A stretch of DNA of 64,000 bases, taken from contig CM040121.1 of the NCBI GenBank assembly GCA_022559845.1, positions 348,724,243-348,788,242 of the forward strand. The letters run 5' to 3'. This DNA is from Amorphophallus konjac (Eukaryota; Streptophyta; Magnoliopsida; Alismatales; Araceae). Under the pieces are notes generated by a model that worked only from the letters and a program-made list of their open reading frames with translations, was not told the DNA's origin and searched no databases. Shown here one piece after another: positions 57,863 through 64,000 of this stretch. Position numbers and translations under genes: made by a program. The first letter of the stretch is position 1, and each line of letters starts with the position of its first letter.

Positions 57863-60423
57863 TGTAATGCCCCTAATTTTCCTATAAAGTATGTTAGAAT
57901 TTTCTAGAATTATTTGGATTTTTTTAATTTTCTAAAAGATTAAATAGATTTAATAAAGGCTAAATGGGTATTAAAAGAATTAAGAAATTGTTAATTAAAT
58001 TAAAAAGGCCTTACACTAATTAATGGACTATGCCCATTTAAATAGGCCCACATGACCTAAAAAGGCCTAGCCCATATTCTAGAAGTATCATTTTCGGAGT
58101 TTTTAAAGGATAAATAGGCTAATAATAGGGATAAATATCAAAAGAGTTTGAAATAAATCAAATTTGACGCTAAAGGATAGAATCGGTCTATCGAGAGATC
58201 ACTTGAGGCAAGAAACGGTCTCTACGAGACAGCAAAGCACTTCAAATTCTGTGAATGGAAGAAGGCATGAAAATATGGGAACTTTGGCATCCTAATCACC
58301 TAGGATCGATGATATCCCTTAATTAGAAGAGTCTAGAATGCTAGAGGATTGAATTGAAACCCTAATTAGGACTCTAGGTTTGTTCAAATCTCCAAAACCC
58401 TAGCTAAACCTATAAATAGACCTTAAGTTCAACCAGAGCGACCCTTACGTTTGGCTCGCGTGGAACTAAGGTAAGGAAGCATTATTTGAGGTAGGTTCTT
58501 TAGAATATTTTGTTCATAATACTAAGGTCTAACTGTCCTCAAAATTTCGTTCAAGTAGATGAAGCCCACAAGGAGTTAGAGGCCTACAAATACGTTGGTT
58601 CAGTGCAAGTGACCCAGGAACTTGTGCGAAGGGCCCAGGAAGATCAGTAGATTAGAAGTCCTAAATGAGGTAATTAGATTAGGATTCTTTAGAGTTGTTT
58701 GTTCCTTTTAGTACCCTCTTCTTATCCTCTAAAATTCATGGTCATAGGTGAAGAGAATCAGAAGTTAGAAGGTCACGAAGTTACTGGTTTGGTTCTGAAC
58801 GAGAAGAAACTAGGGTTGACCTCCAGCCCTCAATTCGAAGTTTAAAGTCCAGATCAGAGGTAGGTTATCTCATGAAAAGGCTAAAACTAAATGATAGGAG
58901 TAAAAGCCCTCTTGTTTCATAAGATTTCATGCATTGTACACGTTGTACTCGATGATTTATTATCGGTGCGCATTTAGGTTATGTAGCATGCATAGTCCCT
59001 AACCTTTAGTCCAATGATAATAATCTTAACTTAATTTATGCAACCCTGCATCTGCATGGCATTAATTCCTTTGCAGCATGTTTTATATCCCTTTCTAGTT
59101 TGTTTCCATGCATTATTTTTCCCTAGAATAAGGCTGAACTTCGATTTTAATGTCTGTCTGCTACAGAGGAAAAACGGTCTCCGTAAGACCGCCAGAGTCC
59201 CCTTGCGGCCCTACGATAGACTGCTAGGTCCGATAAAATGATCCTTAAGCGACAGCTTTTGTTTTCTGAGTTCTGTAATTATGTTAACCCGAAACATAAT
59301 GTAGAGTAGCCTTATTTATCTTATAATAAGCCTAGATAATTAGGTTTTATTCTTGTTTTAAGTGCTACATTTGTAAATTTGGTTGTATTAGTGGGTTATT
59401 CTAGTAGATTGCAGGTTTCATATATGCATGGAAATTATTTTAAGTTATATTAATTTCATGCCAAAACTTATACTCTTGTATTAATGAATATAATTTTCAT
59501 GGACTTGACTAGTTTTGATCGTTGTTTTATCACGGTCTCTTCTTATCTATGAGTCATTTTCATAAGTACATTCCGATATGCGACCATTAGATACACTTTG
59601 CACTTATAGGCACACTCTCTTGGACTTATGAACCTCTCCGCCGGATATTCCTTCTGTCGGACTAGGAGTTTATGTTTCAAGGCCTCCGTAAGACTCCGCA
59701 AGTTTGGGATTCCCACTAGGACGCCGAGCTGGTTGTACCCTAAAACTCAATTGTCTAGAAAGCACTTTACTGATGTTTTATGAGTTCTGGACCCTAGCGC
59801 CCTTCTGGACGACGGCTAGAGGAACCTAGCGGCCATTCACCTGACCGCTAAGGACGCCTAGCGGCCCTGCCTAGACCGCATGGTTCTGGTTCATTCATTT
59901 CTCTAACTCTGTTACTAAACGGTCCTGACTCGACCGCATGTCTCCATGAAACGGTCTAGATCTGACCAGTAAACGACTGCGAGGTCCCTGATCCTATCTA
60001 ACCCAAGGTTTGACCTTTGGGTTGGGTTTTGCAAGTTCCTAGATGGTCTGATGATTGCTTGGAACTTAACACTTGTCAAATAAGATATTAACAACTATGG
60101 AAAGTAAAGAATGTTTCGTTATGATGCCGATTTACTACCGTGGCATGACCTTGCTTTAAGTCATTTTTGGACTCCCATATTCTTATTTGGTGCATTCTTA
60201 CCTTGATATTGTATCATGAAACTATCATTGAACTTGTTACATTATTGGCCATACTTTATTGTTATATCTCATGGAAGTAGCTGCATTTATAACTTGAAGA
60301 TGCAAGATCAGACACGGATTGTGTCCAAGGGCTCCATACTTGCCCCCACGGTTGATGGTCGGAAACGTGCTAGAAACCATGGGGTACGATGATACTAGCG
60401 TCGCATTGCGCTGGGAGTACTTT
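57863..60423 (+). repeat. Element G 3' LTR, interrupted by H
   Basis: Collinear with 49925-52454 of the 5' LTR, with TATAAATAG at 58411-58419 and the same GACCGC/GCGGTC-rich region at about 59790-59990. After GGGAGTAC the 5' copy continues TTTCTCTTATAAATG but here LTR H begins. The 5 bases before H are ACTTT (60419-60423). Confidence 0.92.
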
Positions 60424-61303
60424 TGTAATGCCCAAAAATTTTATATATAGTATTTTAGAATTTTTCTAAAATATTATTTTATTTTCTTAGATTTTTATAG
60501 AAATAAATAGACTATTAAATGAATTTGGGTTATTTAAAGTAATATAATAAGACCCAATACTTATTGGTTGATCAAGCCCTTTTAAATAAGCTCAAATGAC
60601 CCAAAACCAAGCCCACAAGGGTTGGCCCACATTCTAGAAGCCTAAAAAAGGCTATTTACAAAATTTAGAGGATAAGTATACCACTTATCAGATAAATCAA
60701 CGGTTATATAACAAAGAGTTTGAATAATTTGAAATTCGGCGCTAAAGGATATAAACGGTCTATCGGGCGACCGCTTAAGGCAAGAAACGGTCCCAATTGC
60801 ACCGCTACTCTCTACAGATTCCGTGAATGGAGGAAGGCATAAAGAGATGGGAACTTTGGCTTCCTAATCACCTAGGATCGATGCTATCCCTTCGTTAGAA
60901 GAGTCTAGAGTGCTTGAGGATCGAATTAGAACCCTAAATAGGACTCTAGGTTCGTTCAAATCTCCAAGACCCTAGCTAACCCTATAAATATATTTTAAGT
61001 TTAACCTGCGCGACCCTTACATTTGGCTCACGTGGAACTAAGGTAACTTGGACGAATTTGAGGTAGGTTATATAGAATATTTTATTCATAATACTAAGGT
61101 CTAACTGCCCCTAAAATTTTGTCTTAGGAGATCAAGCCGTCAGGGAGAACAAGGCTTCCAAAGATGCTGGTTTAGTACAAGAAACTCAGGAGACTGTGCG
61201 ACTGTGCCAGATTGATCAGCAAAATAGAAGCCCTAAGAGAGGTACTTAGATAGGGGTTCTTTAAAACTATTTGTTCCTTTTAGTACCCTTTTCGTACCCT
61301 TAA
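60424..61303 (+). mobile_element. LTR H, diverged relative of the G LTR, partial
   Basis: Starts TGTAATGCCCAAAAATT and follows the same plan as G's LTR, including GAAATTCGGCGCTAAAGGAT, ACGGTCTATCG and CCTATAAATA (TATA at about 60983), but with many differences. It was inserted into G's 3' LTR and is cut at 61303 by LTR I, so whether it is a solo LTR or the start of an element cannot be told. Confidence 0.85.
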
Positions 61304-64000
61304 TGTAGCACCCCTGGAAAATTTTAAAAGAATAAAATAGATTCTAAATAAATTTAAACTAGTAAATCTATACATGCTAATGTTGGTCAGGAATTAAATG
61401 AAATAAAAAATTCGATAAATGGAAAATATCCTAAACTGATAACGAGCCTTACACTTAAAAGATATAACAAATGGGCCAAAACAAAATAATGCCCTCCCAT
61501 AAGGCACCAATTATAGTAATAACGCCCTCCCATAAGGCACCAATTATAGTAATAACGCCCTTATCATGGGCGCTAATTAATACCAAGAAATATTAGAAAT
61601 AAAGTGGCAAAATATAGAAAAGTAAAATACGACCTTGGTTAAGGCATTATCTAATGAAAACACGCCCTCGAGTAAGGCGCTATTTAGTGAAAAACACACC
61701 CTTGTCTCAGACGTCATTTTCCCTGAGAGTTAAATAAGGAAACCGAGCAACCATTAAGGCATGCTCGGTCGATGCATGGATAGTGTTAGGGTTTTCCCTA
61801 TGAAAATGGAAGCATGCGGCTGCTATCTAGGAAGGGAGAGGATCATGCACGGTAGGATTAAAACCTTGCCAATCTTGATCGCAAACCCTTTACATAACCA
61901 AGCATTAGAACCCTCCAAAACGTTGAAAGCCTTATAAAAACCTTTCCCCATCGAACGTAACTCGTTGATGATATTGTGTTCGAGGAGATTCTTCATCCTA
62001 CGCTTCCCTACTGCGAGGAGGTCTTCTTCCTCTTCTTCCTGCTGACTCCATCGTGAAGGGGCGAGCATCTCCTTCCTCCTACTATGCAGACGTGTAAGAA
62101 GAGGCTTCACCCTCTTCTTCTTCCTTCTTCCTGCCTGCCGGACGCGAGAAGGCGTGAGGCTTCTTCCCTTCAACCACCGACAAGCCTGGAAGAAGTGCCT
62201 TCTTCCTCCTGCTACCCTCTTCCTCCTGTTGCGTGAAGGAAGTTGCAGAAGTCTTCATCTTGCAAGTAATCGACATACTCTGTTCGAAACAGAGTATCGG
62301 TTCTTCGTCCAAAACCCTCCAATCCACTAAAAGGTAGGTTATCTCAAGTCTCGTAGCCCAAACAACCATAAATCATGATTATATTGTTCTCATTAAACCA
62401 TATGTATATCATGCATATAGTTATCACTGCGTTTCGGTGAAGTTTTCTAAAATTTTTGTAAATAGCGACCCTCATCAGGGTGCTAATTCTTTTTGACGCC
62501 CATCAAAACGGTCGTCAATTCTCATTTGAATTAATAATTACACATGTTAAAAATTTAATATCTATTTAACCAGTTATCTGATTTAATGCATGAATAGAGT
62601 TTTGGAATCCTGCTATTTTTCTTGACCTATCCATATACATATTGTCATAAAAATAATTATATTGAAAAAGTGCTACTGTTCATAGTGGAATTTTGGAAAA
62701 AAAATGAAATGACGACTTGAAGTATGGCGTTTCTTTTGAAAATGATGCCACTGTCAAGGGCGCTATCTTCCTAAGAACTGGGCATGTGGCCAGGCGTCAT
62801 TTACATAATACTGGAAATCAATGTATAAAAGTATATATTTAGAAATGTATAACTGTTGAATTAGCGACTCTTGCAGAGTCTTCAATTTGTGAAATAACGC
62901 CCCTGACCAGGGCGCTACTTAATGAATTAAAGACATTGGCTAAGGCGCCAATTTCCTGTCTTCTGATTTTTTTATGATTTTTCCCGTAACCATGGATTTA
63001 TATTTATATATATGTATATATGGCACTATATTCCAATCCGTGAGTATAGTCCCACGTTTCTCGGCATTTTACCGATTACCCCTTCAACTCTCGGTGACAT
63101 ACAAGCCCTCCATTGGACATTCCGTTCCTTTGGACCGGCAAGTTAGTCATTGGGACCTCCGTAAGTCTCCTCGTAGTCTTGGATTCCCTCAAGGCTGACT
63201 GAGCTAGTTGTACCTTAAACACCTTGTACCTTTGATTGCCACGTCATGTGGTAAACCGGCCCTCTCATGTTGCCATCTTGGTCCATGAGAGAATAATTCT
63301 AGTCAGTGGAATGATGATATTTCACTAAGGCAATGTTATAGATTGAGTCCCTTATAGATGGGGTCAATCTCTCAGCTTGATTCATGTACCTTGATTGGTG
63401 GCAAGTTTAGTCATCCACTCAAGTGATCACGGCTACCTAGTTAAGGTACCGATTCTACCCAAGTTATCGACATGTCATGGTTCTCGTTGGTTTTATCATT
63501 GTCCATCTAATGTTCTTCCTTGAATTCCGTGGAACCTATCCACGAATCTACCTTGATATCCTACATGAGTTTGTTCTTGGAATTCCATGGCTATCACTAA
63601 AGTGGTTGTCTAGATATTACATGTAACAATGCCTGCGCGTATAGGGCCCGATCTGGTCCTGGGAGGAGCACCCGAAAGTACTTATGCCCATGGGAGTTAT
63701 ATTGATCGTGGTGTGGCATTGCACCGAAGTGCTTGCTTGAATCTACGACATCTCCACTATCTATCTATCTCTCTCTCGCGTGCTTGACTTGACATGACTT
63801 GCGTGGCCCGGAATGGGCAAAGTGCTTGCTTGTTAATAGCCTTTATCTCATGACATGAAAGACTTTATTGATATACTTGGTACTCGTTCGAATACTTGAA
63901 ATCTTGAATACTTGAAATCCCCTATCTTGTATCAACAGTACATGTTATTTCCTCTTGTTATCATGTTCAATTCCATAGCGTTTCATTTTTCATGATTGAC
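61304..64000 (+). mobile_element. LTR I, same family as solo LTR C, runs off the window
   Basis: Starts TGTAGCACCCC. The first 1.7 kb is related to C only in plan, including CGGCTGCT and AGGTAGGTT landmarks; from 63083 it is over 90 percent identical for about 150 bases and again at 63635-63735. By comparison with C the LTR should end several hundred bases past the window. CTTAA at 61299-61303 is the left flank. A 33-base unit repeated three times lies at 61485-61583, and further GCCCT/AGGGC hairpin pairs at 61640-61720, 62465-62515 and 62895-62960. The Lys/Arg/Glu-rich minus-strand frames at 61823-62369 have no recognisable domain and overlap a TTC-rich stretch. Confidence 0.85.
61485..61583 (+). 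repeat. 33-base tandem repeat with internal hairpin in LTR I
   Basis: Three units (61485-61517, 61518-61550, 61551-61583) share AATAACGCCCT, a short loop, then AAGGCACC or GGGCGC and AATTA. The GCCCT and AGGGC/AAGGC halves can pair. The third unit has diverged. Confidence 0.9.

Larger units (their letters stand above)
49925..60423 (+). mobile_element. Element G: Ty3/gypsy chromovirus (Tekay/Del-like), 3' LTR interrupted
   Basis: G runs 5' LTR 49925-53178, primer binding site 53186-53197, gag 53414-54430, protease about 54440-54760, reverse transcriptase to chromodomain 54762-57851, polypurine tract before 57863, 3' LTR from 57863 until LTR H cuts it at 60424. The LTR start is TTTAATGCCCC in the 5' copy and TGTAATGCCCC in the 3' copy; the end is GGGGCATGACA. 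The LTRs look several percent diverged, older than E and D by eye. The remainder of the 3' LTR, about 0.7 kb, should lie beyond H and I. Confidence 0.93.

Noticed and set aside
61823..62369. Possible host gene exon on the minus strand in LTR I
   Set aside because: Low-complexity Lys/Glu/Arg translation of a TTC-rich stretch inside an LTR with counterpart positions in C; no domain.

Overview
The window looks like intergenic heterochromatin from a large, repeat-rich plant genome, most likely an angiosperm. Everything I can identify is LTR-retrotransposon DNA of two superfamilies: Ty3/gypsy chromoviruses and a Tat/Ogre-like LTR, and Ty1/copia Sireviruses. I see no host protein-coding gene, tRNA, rRNA or CRISPR array. 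Every primer binding site found matches or nearly matches plant initiator tRNA-Met. I cannot name the species.

The left three quarters is a nested stack whose junctions can be read to the base. Element A is a minus-strand chromovirus (left of base 1 to 47591). Its pol is split twice: by element B, a plus-strand chromovirus (2156-39719, target duplication GTATT), and by solo LTR J (40223-42376, minus, GAGAA on the plus strand). B is also split twice: by solo LTR K in its 5' LTR (4134-5799, TTTGG) and by a very long solo LTR C between protease and reverse transcriptase (8503-34818, CCCAA, about 3.9 kb of its own sequence). C is split by element D, a plus-strand chromovirus (11164-33540, GATTC). 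D's 5' LTR is split by element E, a plus-strand Sirevirus (12441-25145, CGAGA/TGAGA). The order of insertion is therefore A, then B, C, D and E, with K after B and J after A.

Right of A lies the 3' LTR and 3' end of a minus-strand Tat/Ogre-like element F (47592-49924). Next is element G, a plus-strand chromovirus (from 49925). Its 3' LTR is broken by a diverged relative, LTR H (from 60424), which is broken by LTR I (from 61304 to the window end). I is from the same family as C.

All gag-pol genes are dead. In D, G and B almost every in-frame stop sits where one C-to-T change (or G-to-A on the other strand) from a Gln, Arg or Trp codon explains it, the mark of cytosine methylation and deamination. 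D keeps one reading frame over 4.7 kb with six such stops and no frameshift. If any element is still expressed, its proteins would have to come from intact relatives elsewhere.

The most unusual structure is in the LTRs. Several unrelated LTR families each carry their own crowd of short palindromes or hairpins: AAGTCTRTACAYTG in E, GGCGGTCGACCGCC in J and K, AGCGCGTTC-type repeats in D, GCCCT/AGGGC hairpins in I, GACGAC/GTCGTC in C, a 13-bp-arm hairpin in F, and GACCGC/GCGGTC in G. Two blocks are nearly unchanged between the otherwise diverged LTRs C and I.
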